Origin: Alcanivorax sp. S6407
GTDB lineage: Bacteria; Pseudomonadota; Gammaproteobacteria; Pseudomonadales; Alcanivoracaceae
Assembly (NCBI RefSeq): GCF_023016115.1
Contig: NZ_JALKBH010000002.1
Coordinates: forward strand, 954,624-1,018,623
DNA: 64,000 nucleotides
Direction: 5' to 3'
Below, one piece after another: positions 33,692-45,050 of the stretch. Numbering within the stretch: the first letter of the stretch is position 1; every line of letters starts with the position of its first letter. Made by a program: the position numbers and the translations under genes. A model generated the notes under the pieces. It did no database searches and was not told the origin of the DNA. It saw nothing but the letters and a program-made list of their open reading frames with translations.

Positions 33692-35866
33692 GTGCCAGCC
33701 CAACCCACACTGCAAATTGCCCTGCCAGTCCCCCTGCCAGGGTTGTTCGACTATCTCTACAAAGGCAGTGAACCGCCGGCACAGGGCTGTCGTGTACAGG
33801 TACCATTTGGCCAACGCACCCTTATCGGTGTGGTCCACGGCCACGGCAATAGCGACTACCCGAAGCTGAAAGCCATCAAGACCGTCCTCGACACTACCCC
33901 TGTTATACCGGCCGAACTGTATGCATTGTGTGAAAGGGCGTCTCGCTACTATCACTATCCGCTGGGCGAAGTGCTCAGCGACGCCCTGCCCGCACTGTTG
34001 CGCCAGGGCAACGACCCGCAGGCCAGCCAGGAAAAACGCTGGCAGCTGACCGAGCGCGGCCAGCACGTCCAGGACGACCAGGTCCGCCGTGCCCCGCGGC
34101 AACTGCAGGCACTGCAAGTACTGAGAGAGCACCCCAAGGGGCTCAGCAGTGCCATGCTGGGGGCACTGGACGTGAGTCCGCAGGCACTGACCAGCCTTCG
34201 CGACAAGGGCTGGGCCGAGCAGATCCTGCTCGACACCCCGATGCACACCCCCAGGGAAGTGCTCGCCGAGCCTCCCTTGCCCGCCAACGGCGAACAGCGC
34301 ACCGCCATCCATGCGATTCAGGATGCCAGCGGCTTTACGCCTTTTCTGCTCGACGGCGTGACCGGCAGCGGCAAGACCGAGGTCTACCTGCAGGCCATGG
34401 CGCCTGTGTTGGCGGCGGGCAAACAGGTGCTGGTGCTGGTTCCCGAAATCGGCCTGACTCCACAGACCGTGCAACGCTTCCGTCAGCGCTTCTCGGTGCC
34501 CGTGGTCACCCTGCACTCCGGCCTTACCGACCGTGAACGCCTGGATAACTGGCTGGCGGCCCGGGATGGCAAGGCACGCATCATCATCGGTACCCGTTCG
34601 GCCATCTTTACGCCACTGGACCAAGCCGGCCTGATCATCGTCGACGAGGCCCACGATGGCTCACTGAAGCAACAGGATGGTTTTCGCTACCACGCCCGGG
34701 ACCTGGCCACCTGGCGTGCCCAGCAGCTGGACATCCCGGTGGTGCTGGGCAGCGCCACCCCGTCCCTGGAAACCCTGCAACTGGCCCGTGATGGCCGTTT
34801 CAGCTGGCTGAAACTGTCCCGTCGCGCCACCGAACAGCAACGCCCTCATATCGAAATTCTCGACGCGACCCTGGCGCCACCCAATCAGCCATTGCTGCCC
34901 ACCTCCCTGCAGGCCATCAAACACTGCGTCAGCGAAGGCAACCAGGCCCTGGTGTTCATCAACCGGCGCGGCTACGCCCCGATGATTCTCTGTCAGGACT
35001 GTGGCTGGCAGGCAGAATGCAAACGTTGCGACAGCTTCCTTACCTGGCACCGCAGCGAGAACAGCCTGCGCTGCCACCACTGCGACAGCCAGCAACGGGT
35101 TCCCGCCCGCTGCCCGGATTGCGGCTCCGGCGCTATCCATGAGGCCGGCAGCGGCACCGAAAAGCTCACCGAGCTGCTGGAGCAATCCCTGCCCGTGCCG
35201 GTAATTCGCGTGGACCGGGATGCCACCCGCCGCAAGGGCGAACTGGACGCCAAGCTGGCCACCATCCGCAAAGGGGAACCGGCGGTACTGGTGGGCACCC
35301 AGATGCTCGCCAAGGGCCACCACTTTCCGAAGCTGGCGCTGGTGGTGATTCTGGATATGGACGCAGGCTTTCTCAGCGCCGATTTCCGCGGCCCCGAGCA
35401 AGCCGCCCAGTTACTCCTGCAAGTGGCCGGCCGTAGCGGCCGGGAAGGCAAGGGCCGGGTACTGCTGCAGAGCCGCCACCCGGATCACCATCTTCTGCAG
35501 CTGGCGGCCAGCGGGGACTACCCCGCCCTGGCCAGCGCCTTGCTGGAAGAGCGCCGCATGGCTGCCCTGCCGCCGTTTGGTCATCTGGCCCTGTTTCGCT
35601 GCGAGGCCATGACCCTGGGCAAGGCCATGAACTTCCTGCAGGAACTGGCCGTACAGCAGGCCGCCCCCGGGGTGAATGTACTCGGCCCGGTGCCTGCCCC
35701 CATGGAAAAGCGCGCCGGCCGTTACCGCGCCCAACTGCTACTGCAAAGCCCCCAGCGCGGTCCGCTGCACCAGACCCTGGACGCCCTGCTGGCCACCGCC
35801 CGCAGCCTCCCCCAGGCCCGTCAATGCCGCTGGCATGTGGATGTAGATCCAATAGACATGCTTTGA
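33692..35866 (+). CDS. priA: Primosomal protein N' (replication restart helicase PriA)
   Basis: DNA helicase that reloads the replisome at stalled forks. The 724-residue protein has an N-terminal 3'-end-binding domain, Walker A GVTGSGKTEVYL, and DEAHD. A double zinc-binding region with CQDCGWQAECKRC and CHHCDSQ...CPDCGS follows, then helicase motifs including GTQMLAKGHHFP. The start is GTG at 33692 (VPAQPTLQIALP), with AGGAA seven bases before it. The ORF extends 46 codons further upstream into the rpmE promoter region, which is not credible coding sequence. Confidence 0.95.
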   Translation: MPAQPTLQIALPVPLPGLFDYLYKGSEPPAQGCRVQVPFGQRTLIGVVHGHGNSDYPKLKAIKTVLDTTPVIPAELYALCERASRYYHYPLGEVLSDALPALLRQGNDPQASQEKRWQLTERGQHVQDDQVRRAPRQLQALQVLREHPKGLSSAMLGALDVSPQALTSLRDKGWAEQILLDTPMHTPREVLAEPPLPANGEQRTAIHAIQDASGFTPFLLDGVTGSGKTEVYLQAMAPVLAAGKQVLVLVPEIGLTPQTVQRFRQRFSVPVVTLHSGLTDRERLDNWLAARDGKARIIIGTRSAIFTPLDQAGLIIVDEAHDGSLKQQDGFRYHARDLATWRAQQLDIPVVLGSATPSLETLQLARDGRFSWLKLSRRATEQQRPHIEILDATLAPPNQPLLPTSLQAIKHCVSEGNQALVFINRRGYAPMILCQDCGWQAECKRCDSFLTWHRSENSLRCHHCDSQQRVPARCPDCGSGAIHEAGSGTEKLTELLEQSLPVPVIRVDRDATRRKGELDAKLATIRKGEPAVLVGTQMLAKGHHFPKLALVVILDMDAGFLSADFRGPEQAAQLLLQVAGRSGREGKGRVLLQSRHPDHHLLQLAASGDYPALASALLEERRMAALPPFGHLALFRCEAMTLGKAMNFLQELAVQQAAPGVNVLGPVPAPMEKRAGRYRAQLLLQSPQRGPLHQTLDALLATARSLPQARQCRWHVDVDPIDML

Positions 35867-37751
<1,885 letters not shown>

Positions 37752-37781
37752 CCGACCTCCGCTGCATTACCAGGAAGGACC

Positions 37782-38417
37782 ATGGCGAAGAATACGCGAC
37801 GGGGCGCCAGCCGCAGCCCCGCCAGAAAGAAGAAGACACAACGACAGGTGCCCGGCTGGGTATGGATGTTTACCGGCCTGATGGTCGGTCTGTTTGTGGC
37901 GTTCCTGTTCCACCTGGGCAACACCCAGCTGCAGCAGGGCGGCAAACCCACCGCCAGCACCACCAAGCCCAAACCCCAGGCAGACAAACCGGCACCCAAA
38001 AAGGACGAACCCAAGGCCGGTGACGATTCACCCCAGTTCGATTTCTATGCGGTGCTGCCGAAAATGGAAGTGATCGTGCCGCAGACGGAAACGGATAGCG
38101 GCACCCGGCAAACCACCACGACCAAACCAAAGGAAAGCAGCCGCCAGACCAGCACGGAAACCAGCTCCCGTACCAGCGACGAGAAATACCTGCTGCAGGC
38201 CGGCAGCTTCCGCCGCAACGAAGACGCCGACCGCCGCCGTGCCGAGCTGATCCTGAAGGGGTTCGAAGCCTCCATTCAGTCCGTCAATCTGGACACCGGT
38301 GATAGCTGGCACCGGGTCATGATCGGCCCCTACAACAACCTCAACGCCATGCATCGCGCCCAGGATCAGCTGGCCAGCAACGGCATCGAGACCCTGCCGA
38401 TCAAGATGAAAAAATAG
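37782..38417 (+). CDS. ftsN: SPOR-domain cell division protein (FtsN-like)
   Basis: The 211-residue protein has a basic cytoplasmic N-terminus (RRGASRSPARKKK), one membrane segment (about 27-45), a Lys/Pro-rich and Ser/Thr-rich linker containing the conserved DFYAVLPKMEVIVP, and a C-terminal SPOR domain starting at KYLLQAGSF. This layout and its position after argS and before hslV match pseudomonad FtsN, which activates septal wall synthesis. The assignment rests on architecture and context. Confidence 0.85.
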   Translation: MAKNTRRGASRSPARKKKTQRQVPGWVWMFTGLMVGLFVAFLFHLGNTQLQQGGKPTASTTKPKPQADKPAPKKDEPKAGDDSPQFDFYAVLPKMEVIVPQTETDSGTRQTTTTKPKESSRQTSTETSSRTSDEKYLLQAGSFRRNEDADRRRAELILKGFEASIQSVNLDTGDSWHRVMIGPYNNLNAMHRAQDQLASNGIETLPIKMKK

Positions 38418-38457
38418 ACGCAGCACGCATCACGCATCACGCAACACGCCTGCACGC
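38418..38457. repeat. CACGCAN heptad array after ftsN-like gene
   Basis: Directly after the TAG stop, ACGCAGCACGCATCACGCAT continues as five to six 7-bp units. It is followed without a gap by a REP-like palindrome. Confidence 0.85.
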
Positions 38458-38491
38458 GGCGGAGATGGGCTCACGCCCATTTCCGCCCTAC
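38458..38491. repeat. Third copy of the REP-like palindrome
   Basis: The reverse complement reads GTAGGGCGGAAATGGGCGTG and continues AGCCCATCTCCGCC. It has the same consensus as the two units between bioB and bioF (4421-4456 and 4516-4552). Confidence 0.82.
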
Positions 38492-38514
38492 CCCCAATCC
38501 CCCACCCAACGCCG

Positions 38515-38592
38515 GTGCGCGGCCATCAGCCGTTCAGCCCCCACGATGCCAACCCGCGCCGCTATTCACTGTTAACTATTCACTATTAACTG
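38515..38592. repeat. Left copy of the direct repeat flanking the alkylsulfatase
   Basis: It shares GTGCGCGGCC and, 23 bases later, an exact 45-bp block (38548-38592) with the right copy at 40813-40891. The block is GCCAACCCGCGCCGCTATTC followed by TTAACTN/TTCACTN heptads. Between this copy and the gene (38593-38732) I see no ORF, only upstream sequence of the alkylsulfatase with an AAGGAG ribosome site. Confidence 0.9.
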
Positions 38593-38732
38593 TCTTTACC
38601 TGTCTTTTGCCCCCCTCCATGAACTTGGATCAGAACGATTATTAGCGCAGTATCGGCAAAAGGATTTCTGTCATGTGGGCGTTATCGCCTTCGTGCAAGC
38701 TGTTTGAGCCAGTTCAATCAAGGAGAAGATAG

Positions 38733-40742
38733 ATGAAATCGTTATGGTACTCAGGCCCGCTTTTGCTGGCTTCTCTCACTCTTGTTTCAGGCTGCAACGA
38801 GAACGCGAACAGCCCCTCCGGACAAACCGCCGCCCCGGCCACCAAGGTAGAAACCGTTACCGAGGCCGAGCCGGCCACCATCAAGGCCAACGACGCCCTG
38901 CGCGATTACCTGCCCTTTGATGACACCAGCGACTTTGCCAACGTGGATAAGGGTTTCATTGCCACACTGGATGACAACATCATCCAGAATGCCCAGGGCA
39001 GCACCGCTTTCGATCTGAACCAGTACGATTTCATAGAGGGCGATGCGCCCGCCACCGCCAACCCCAGCCTGTGGCGACAGAGCCAGCTGAACGCCAAGCA
39101 CGGGCTGTTCCAGGTCACCGACGGCCTTTACCAGATTCGCGCCTTCGACCTTGCCAACATGTCCTTCATCCGCGGCAAGACCGGCTGGATCATTGTCGAC
39201 CCGCTCACCGCCAACGAAACCGCCGCGGCCGGCCTGGCACTGCTGCGTGAAAAGGTGGAAGACCTGCCGGTGTCCGCAGTGATTTTCACCCACAGCCACG
39301 TGGATCACTTCGGTGGCGTCAAAGGGGTGCTGAAAGAAGAGGAAATCGCCTCAGGGAATGTCCAGATTGTGGCGCCCGAACATTTCTTTGAAGAGTCCGT
39401 GAATGAAAACCTGATGGCCGGCAACCAGATGTCCCGCCGCGCCAGCTACATGTACGGCAACGTGCTGGACAAGTCCCCCACCGGCACCCTGGGTAGCGGG
39501 CTTGGCACCACCACCGCCGCCGGCAGCGTCAGCATCGCCGAACCCAACGTCACCATCGATCATTCACCACAGAAGGAAACCGTGGATGGCATCGAAATGG
39601 TGTTCCTGCACACCCCCGGCGCAGAAGCCCCTGCCGAGCTGATGTTCTACATCCCCTCGCTGAAAGCCCTGTGTCAGGCCGAAGAGATCAACCACACTCT
39701 TCACAATCTTTACACCCTGCGTGGCGCGAAGGTACGCAGCGGCCTGCTCTGGTCCAAGTACATCCATGAAACCATCGAACGCTTCGGTGATGACGTGGAA
39801 GTCTCCTTCGGCAGCCACCACTGGCCCACCTGGGGCAATGAGGAAATCCTCAACCTGTGGACCGCCCAGCGCGACGTATACCGTTACATCCACGACCAGA
39901 CCCTGCGTCTGGCCAACCATGGCTACAACGGGATCGAAATCGCAGAGATGATCCAGCTCCCCGACTCACTCCAGAAGGTCTGGGCCAACCGCGGCTACTA
40001 CGGCTCGGTGAGCCACGACGTGCGCGCCCAATACCAGCTCTACTTCGGCTGGTTCGATGGCAACCCCGCCAATCTGCACGCCCTGCCACCACAGGATTCC
40101 GCGGCAAAATATGTGGAATACATGGGCGGCGCTGACAGCATCATCAGCAAGGCGCAAAAAGATTTCGACAACGGCGAATACCGCTGGGTGGCCATGGCAC
40201 TCAACCATGTAGTCTTTGCCGATCCGGACAACCAACAGGCCAAAAACCTGCTCGCCAATGCCTACACCCAGATGGGCTACCAGGCAGAATCCGGCCCCTG
40301 GCGTAACTTTTACCTCAGTGGCGCCAAGGAACTGCGCGACGGCGTCAAACAGGCCGCCACACCGGATACCGCCAGCCCGGATATCGTCAACAACCTGAGC
40401 CTGCCGACCCTGCTGGATTATCTGGCCGTGCGCTACAACGGCGAGAAGGCCGCCGAGCTCAACGGCACCATGAACCTGACCATGACCGATACCGGCGACA
40501 AGGTGACCATCTACCTGGGTAACGGTGTACTCAACTACACCCTCGGCAAAACGGCTGATGATGCAGACGTCAGCATCACCACCACCCGAGCCACCCTCAA
40601 CCAGGTGAACCTTGGTAAAACCACCTTCAATGACGCCATTGAAAAAGGCGACGTGAGCATCGAAGGCGATGGCGAGCTACTGAAATCCTTCAGCAGCTCA
40701 CTGGATTCCTTCGAGTTCTGGTTCAACATCGTCACCCCGTAA
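38733..40742 (+). CDS. Alkylsulfatase, SdsA1-type metallo-beta-lactamase fold, predicted lipoprotein
   Basis: Zn-dependent hydrolase family that cleaves primary alkyl sulfates such as dodecyl sulfate. The 669-residue protein has a lipoprotein signal with lipobox LVSGC (Cys about residue 21). The metallo-beta-lactamase motif is FTHSHVDHFGG. Other family segments are LCQAEEINHTLHNLYTLRGA and FGSHHWPTWGN. An alpha-helical dimerisation domain and a C-terminal SCP2-like domain (about 540-669) complete the architecture. The well-known SdsA1 is secreted, so membrane anchoring here is a variation. It interrupts the usual ftsN-hslV order and is flanked by a 45-bp direct repeat. Confidence 0.88.
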   Translation: MKSLWYSGPLLLASLTLVSGCNENANSPSGQTAAPATKVETVTEAEPATIKANDALRDYLPFDDTSDFANVDKGFIATLDDNIIQNAQGSTAFDLNQYDFIEGDAPATANPSLWRQSQLNAKHGLFQVTDGLYQIRAFDLANMSFIRGKTGWIIVDPLTANETAAAGLALLREKVEDLPVSAVIFTHSHVDHFGGVKGVLKEEEIASGNVQIVAPEHFFEESVNENLMAGNQMSRRASYMYGNVLDKSPTGTLGSGLGTTTAAGSVSIAEPNVTIDHSPQKETVDGIEMVFLHTPGAEAPAELMFYIPSLKALCQAEEINHTLHNLYTLRGAKVRSGLLWSKYIHETIERFGDDVEVSFGSHHWPTWGNEEILNLWTAQRDVYRYIHDQTLRLANHGYNGIEIAEMIQLPDSLQKVWANRGYYGSVSHDVRAQYQLYFGWFDGNPANLHALPPQDSAAKYVEYMGGADSIISKAQKDFDNGEYRWVAMALNHVVFADPDNQQAKNLLANAYTQMGYQAESGPWRNFYLSGAKELRDGVKQAATPDTASPDIVNNLSLPTLLDYLAVRYNGEKAAELNGTMNLTMTDTGDKVTIYLGNGVLNYTLGKTADDADVSITTTRATLNQVNLGKTTFNDAIEKGDVSIEGDGELLKSFSSSLDSFEFWFNIVTP

Positions 40743-40749
40743 GCTCCAG

Positions 40750-40778
40750 CACCCCGCCGGCCGAACCGGCGGGGTGCA
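40750..40778 (+). terminator. Hairpin after the alkylsulfatase gene
   Basis: GCACCCCGCCGG (40750-40761) pairs with CCGGCGGGGTGC (40767-40778) around a five-base loop, eight bases after the stop. There is no T run, so rho-independent termination may be inefficient. Confidence 0.6.
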
Positions 40779-40812
40779 TCCCTCTCAAAACAACCCGCCC
40801 CACTCACCATCC

Positions 40813-40891
40813 GTGCGCGGCCTCCAACCTCTTCCCGCCCTCCTGCGCCAACCCGCGCCGCTATTCACTGTTAACTATTCACTATTAACTG
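40813..40891. repeat. Right copy of the direct repeat flanking the alkylsulfatase
   Basis: The 45 bp at 40847-40891 are identical to 38548-38592, including the last 30 bp of TTCACTG/TTAACTA heptads. The GTGCGCGGCC core upstream is also shared, with the spacing differing by one base. It ends about 70 bases before hslV. Confidence 0.9.
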
Positions 40892-40958
40892 CTTTCAGAC
40901 GCTTGAATCCCTCCCCCTCAGCCCCACATCTGCAGAATCACTATGAAAGGAGCAGAAT

Positions 40959-41483
40959 GTGACCACGATCGTATCCGTGCGCCGCGGCAACAACGTTGTT
41001 ATTGGCGGTGACGGCCAGGTGTCACTGGGTAACACCGTCATGAAAGGGAATGCCCGCAAGGTACGCCGCCTTTACCACGGCAAGGTGATTGCCGGTTTCG
41101 CCGGCGGCACCGCCGACGCCTTTACCCTGTTCGAGCGCTTTGAAGCTCAGCTGGAAAAACACCAGGGGCACCTGGTCCGCGCCGCCGTGGAACTGGCCAA
41201 GGACTGGCGCACCGACCGCGCCCTGCGCCGCCTGGAAGCCCTGCTGGCCGTGGCAGACAAGGAAGCCTCGTTGATCATCACCGGCAACGGCGATGTGATC
41301 GAACCGGAGGATGACCTGATTGCCATCGGCTCCGGTGGGCCCTATGCCCAGTCCGCCGCCACCGCCCTGCTGCACAACACCGAGCTGAATGCTCGGGATA
41401 TCGTCGAAAAGAGCCTGACCATCGCCGGCGATATCTGTGTATTCACCAACCAAAAGCAAACCATTGAAGAATTGAGCTGGTAA
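40959..41483 (+). CDS. hslV: ATP-dependent protease subunit HslV
   Basis: Proteolytic ring of the HslUV (ClpYQ) protease. The 174-residue protein starts at GTG; after Met removal Thr2 becomes the catalytic N-terminus (TTIVSVRR). [20 protein letters not shown] and [20 protein letters not shown] are family signatures. GGAG precedes the start. hslU follows after four bases. Confidence 0.96.
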   Translation: MTTIVSVRRGNNVVIGGDGQVSLGNTVMKGNARKVRRLYHGKVIAGFAGGTADAFTLFERFEAQLEKHQGHLVRAAVELAKDWRTDRALRRLEALLAVADKEASLIITGNGDVIEPEDDLIAIGSGGPYAQSAATALLHNTELNARDIVEKSLTIAGDICVFTNQKQTIEELSW

Positions 41484-41487
41484 TCCC

Positions 41488-42822
41488 ATGCCTAACCTGA
41501 CTCCGCGCGAAATTGTTCAGGAACTGAACAAGCACATTGTCGGCCAGGCGGCCGCCAAGAAATCCGTTGCCCTGGCCCTGCGCAACCGCTGGCGCCGCAT
41601 GCAGCTGCCCGCCGAGATGCGAGCAGAAGTCGCCCCCAAGAACATTCTCATGATTGGCCCCACCGGGGTGGGTAAAACCGAAATCGCCCGTCGTCTTGCC
41701 AAGCTGGCCGACGCCCCCTTCCTGAAAGTGGAAGCCACCAAGTTCACCGAAGTGGGCTATGTGGGCCGCGATGTGGAATCCATCATTCGCGACCTGGTGG
41801 AAATGGCCATCAAGATGCTCCGTGAAAAGGCCATTGCCCGGGTCGGCAGCCAGGCCGATGACGCCGCTGAAGAACGCATTCTCGATGCTTTGCTGCCCAG
41901 TGCGCGTGGCGAAGAACAGAGCAAGACCGACAACGCGACCCGCCAGATCTTCCGCAAGAAACTCCGTGAAGGCGAGCTGGACGACAAGGAAATTGACATC
42001 GATGTGGCCGCGAACCCGGCCGGCATCGAGATCATGACCCCGCCCGGCATGGAAGAGATGACCAGCCAGCTGCAGCAGATGTTCTCCCGCATGGGCGGGA
42101 ACCAGCAACGCAGGACGCAGAAACTCAAGGTCCGCGAAGCCTACCGCCTGATTCGTGATGAAGAAGCGGCCCGCCACGTCAACGAAGACGAACTCAAGGT
42201 GCAGGCCATTGATGCGGTGGAGAACAACGGCATCGTCTTCATCGACGAAATTGACAAGGTGGCCAAGCGCGGCGAAACCGGCGGCACCGATGTGTCCCGG
42301 GAAGGGGTCCAGCGCGATCTGCTGCCGCTGATCGAGGGCTCCACCGTGTCCACCAAGTACGGCATGGTGAAGACCGATCACATCCTGTTCATCGCCTCCG
42401 GCGCCTTCCATCTGGCCAAGCCCAGCGACCTGATCCCGGAACTGCAGGGCCGCCTGCCGATCCGCGTGGAACTGAGCGCCCTGAGCCCGGAAGACTTCCA
42501 GCGCATTCTTACCGAACCGAAATGCTCCCTCACCGAGCAATACAAGGCGCTGCTGGAAACCGAAGGCCTGAGCCTGGAAATCACCGACGAGTGCATCCGC
42601 CGCATCGCGGAAGTGGCCTGGCAGGTGAATGAACGCACCGAAAACATCGGCGCCCGCCGCCTGCACACGGTGCTGGAGAAACTGCTGGAAGAGATCAGCT
42701 ACGACGCCGACGATCTCGCCACCCAATACCACGACAAACCGCTGGTGCTGGATGCAGAAGCCGTGGATCGCTATCTCGGCGAACTGGCCGATGACGAAGA
42801 TCTGAGCCGGTATATTCTGTAA
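41488..42822 (+). CDS. hslU: HslU unfoldase, ATPase subunit of HslUV
   Basis: AAA+ unfoldase that feeds substrates to HslV. The 444-residue protein has Walker [10 protein letters not shown] at about 57-65, the pore-loop region [15 protein letters not shown], an intermediate (I) domain at about 110-230, Walker [14 protein letters not shown] and the conserved C-terminus EDLSRYIL that inserts into HslV. Confidence 0.97.
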   Translation: MPNLTPREIVQELNKHIVGQAAAKKSVALALRNRWRRMQLPAEMRAEVAPKNILMIGPTGVGKTEIARRLAKLADAPFLKVEATKFTEVGYVGRDVESIIRDLVEMAIKMLREKAIARVGSQADDAAEERILDALLPSARGEEQSKTDNATRQIFRKKLREGELDDKEIDIDVAANPAGIEIMTPPGMEEMTSQLQQMFSRMGGNQQRRTQKLKVREAYRLIRDEEAARHVNEDELKVQAIDAVENNGIVFIDEIDKVAKRGETGGTDVSREGVQRDLLPLIEGSTVSTKYGMVKTDHILFIASGAFHLAKPSDLIPELQGRLPIRVELSALSPEDFQRILTEPKCSLTEQYKALLETEGLSLEITDECIRRIAEVAWQVNERTENIGARRLHTVLEKLLEEISYDADDLATQYHDKPLVLDAEAVDRYLGELADDEDLSRYIL

Positions 42823-42828
42823 CCGCGG

Positions 42829-42897
42829 CACGCAACACGCATCATGCAACACGCCTTTCTGCGTGCTAGCGTGATGCGTGGTGCGTGCTTGCGTCTC
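42829..42897. repeat. Inverted CACGCAN heptad arrays after hslU
   Basis: The left arm begins about seven bases after the hslU TAA and the right arm ends about 32 bases before the next start codon. Both are 7-bp units, CACGCAN then GCGTGNT, and are imperfect reverse complements around a short loop. Confidence 0.87.
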
Positions 42898-42929
42898 CCT
42901 TTGCTATTATCCCCGCCGGAGGAAAATCC

Positions 42930-43634
42930 ATGACTGCCGGCGAACAGCTTCAACATTATCTCGACCGATTCTTTTCCCTGCGCCAGCACGGTGACGATGC
43001 CCTGTTTCTCGAGCGTCTGCGCCGCCTGCAGGACTGGCAGGGCGAACGTCTGAAAAACACCCATGCCCACCTGCTGGATGACCCGGTGACCGCCGAAGGC
43101 ATCCGCTTTCTGCTGGAAGAGGTGTATGGCGGCCGCGAGCTGCTGCCGGTGGCGAAGGAGATCCGTCGCGCCCTGCCCAAGGCCATGAAGCTGCTGCCGG
43201 ACAAGGTCATGGTTACTTCTGCCGCCGCCCTGGAGGCCGCCATCCTTACCCAGGAGCTGGATGAGGCGGTGACAGAGCTGCTCGGCGAGGAACTGGATCA
43301 ACCGATCACGGAAATGATCTACCTCAAGGGTTTTCGCCAGGATCACCACCGCAACGAGCGTCAGCGTCAGCTACAATTGGTGGCTGAACTGGGGCATCGA
43401 CTGGATCGTTACATCCGCTCGCGTATGCTGCTCACCACCTTTCGCATGGTGCGCAAGCCAGTCCATGCGGCGGGCTTTTCGAACCTGTATGATTTCATGG
43501 ATCGCAGTTTCCGGGTCATGAAGCCGGTCCCCAGTGTAGGTCTGTTGCTGGAGCAACTGGCGGCCACCGAGTCGGCCATTATGGACCGGGTTTACGATCA
43601 CCATCCGTCACCGTTTGAGAATCATCATGTCTGA
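42930..43634 (+). CDS. Uncharacterised FFLEELY-type protein
   Basis: A 234-residue cytoplasmic, largely helical protein with [12 protein letters not shown] near residue 50. I take it as the uncharacterised FFLEELY family that sits after hslU in pseudomonads; no activity is known to me. The GGAGG before the ATG at 42930 fixes the start. It overlaps the ubiE start by eight bases. In Pseudomonas PHA-synthesis genes separate this gene from ubiE; here they are absent. Confidence 0.72.
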   Translation: MTAGEQLQHYLDRFFSLRQHGDDALFLERLRRLQDWQGERLKNTHAHLLDDPVTAEGIRFLLEEVYGGRELLPVAKEIRRALPKAMKLLPDKVMVTSAAALEAAILTQELDEAVTELLGEELDQPITEMIYLKGFRQDHHRNERQRQLQLVAELGHRLDRYIRSRMLLTTFRMVRKPVHAAGFSNLYDFMDRSFRVMKPVPSVGLLLEQLAATESAIMDRVYDHHPSPFENHHV

Positions 43635-44379
43635 CAACGAAAAGGTCACACACTTCGGCTACCAGCAGGTGCCGTGGCAGGAAAAGCAGCAGAAAGTGGC
43701 CGGCGTATTCCGCTCTGTAGCAGGCAAGTACGATGTGATGAACGACCTGATTTCCATGGGCAGCCATCGCATTCTCAAGCGCATGACCATCGAGCTGGCC
43801 GGCATTCGCCCGGGCCAGAAGGTGCTGGATCTGGCTGGTGGCACCGGCGATCTGGCCATCAAGTTTTCCCGCCTGGTCGGCGAGACCGGTCAGGTGGTGC
43901 TGGCCGACATCAACGATGCCATGCTGGAAGTGGGCCGCGACCGTCTTATCGATGCCGGCTGCAGCCACAACACCCAGGTGGCCCAGGTGAACGGCGAATG
44001 CCTGCCGTTTGAAGACAACACCTTCCACTGCATCACCATCGCCTTTGGCCTGCGCAACATTACGGATAAAGACGCGGCGCTGCGCTCCATGCTGCGGGTG
44101 CTCAAGCCCGGCGGCCGCCTGCTGGTACTGGAATTCTCCACGCCCACCAACAAGACCCTGGCCAAGGCCTATGATGCCTACTCCTTCGCCGTGTGGCCGA
44201 AACTGGGCAAGCTGATCGTCAACGACGCTGACAGCTACCAGTATCTGGCCGAGTCCATTCGCATGCACCCGGATCAGGACACCCTGCAAGGCATGATGGA
44301 TGAAGCCGGCTTTGCCCGTACCGAATACTTCAACATGCTCGGCGGCATTGTTGCCCTGCACAGGGGATTCAAGTTCTGA
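43627..44379 (+). CDS. ubiE: Ubiquinone/menaquinone C-methyltransferase UbiE
   Basis: SAM-dependent C-methylation in ubiquinone (and menaquinone) synthesis. The 250-residue protein has the SAM motif [13 protein letters not shown], the UbiE signature [18 protein letters not shown] and the second signature [15 protein letters not shown]. The start at 43627 ([15 protein letters not shown]) is the usual one. ubiE-ubiJ-ubiB overlap end to start and form one operon. Confidence 0.97.
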   Translation: MSDNEKVTHFGYQQVPWQEKQQKVAGVFRSVAGKYDVMNDLISMGSHRILKRMTIELAGIRPGQKVLDLAGGTGDLAIKFSRLVGETGQVVLADINDAMLEVGRDRLIDAGCSHNTQVAQVNGECLPFEDNTFHCITIAFGLRNITDKDAALRSMLRVLKPGGRLLVLEFSTPTNKTLAKAYDAYSFAVWPKLGKLIVNDADSYQYLAESIRMHPDQDTLQGMMDEAGFARTEYFNMLGGIVALHRGFKF

Positions 44380-45050
44380 TGAGCCTCAAAGACCAATCCC
44401 GTTCACCGGGGCTGATTTCCACCACCGCCCTGGCCACCGTAGAGCGCGCCATCAACACCGCGCTGCGCACCGACCCTGCCACGGCTGCCAAGGTGGCTGT
44501 GCATTCTGGCCGGCTGGTTGCCATCGAAGTATCCCTGCCGCCCATGGCAGTCTACGCGCTCATCGTCGAAGACGGCGTCGAGCTGTATCACCGCAGTGAT
44601 GCCACCCCGGATGTGGCCGTGAAAGGTAGCCCGATGGATCTGGCTGCCCAGCTACTGGACTGGAACACCCGTCCCGGCGTAATCGGCGGCCCGGTACAGA
44701 TCACCGGCAACAGTGAACTACTGCAGGAACTGCAGGACCTGGCCAGTGAACTGCAAATCGACTGGGGCGCCTTGCTGGAGCCCATTACCGGCTCGGAACT
44801 GGCACAACAGATCGACTTCGGCGCACGGCAGTTTTTTGGCTGGGCCAAACAGGCTGCCGGACGACTGGTGGATCAGATCGGCGATTATGTAGGCAATGAA
44901 TCCGGGCTGATTCCCAGCCGCCGCGAGGTGTACGAATTCGGCCAGGACGTGGATGATATCCGTATGGACGTGGACCGCCTGGAGGCGCGTATTCAGCGCT
45001 TCCGCGCTGCCCGCAACAGCGCCTCAGGTGAAGGGAGCAACACCCACTGA
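44379..45050 (+). CDS. ubiJ: Ubiquinone biosynthesis accessory factor UbiJ
   Basis: The 223-residue protein has an N-terminal SCP2 lipid-binding domain (about 15-115, including VAVKGSPMDLAAQLL) and a C-terminal coiled coil. In E. coli UbiJ joins UbiK in the soluble Ubi complex and binds the isoprenoid intermediates. Assignment rests on this architecture and on the ubiE-ubiJ-ubiB order; ATG overlaps the ubiE TGA. Confidence 0.92.
   Translation: MSLKDQSRSPGLISTTALATVERAINTALRTDPATAAKVAVHSGRLVAIEVSLPPMAVYALIVEDGVELYHRSDATPDVAVKGSPMDLAAQLLDWNTRPGVIGGPVQITGNSELLQELQDLASELQIDWGALLEPITGSELAQQIDFGARQFFGWAKQAAGRLVDQIGDYVGNESGLIPSRREVYEFGQDVDDIRMDVDRLEARIQRFRAARNSASGEGSNTH

Noticed and set aside
38593-40812. 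Insertion sequence carrying the alkylsulfatase
   Set aside because: No transposase or terminal inverted repeats are seen; the 45-bp direct repeats are too long for target-site duplication.
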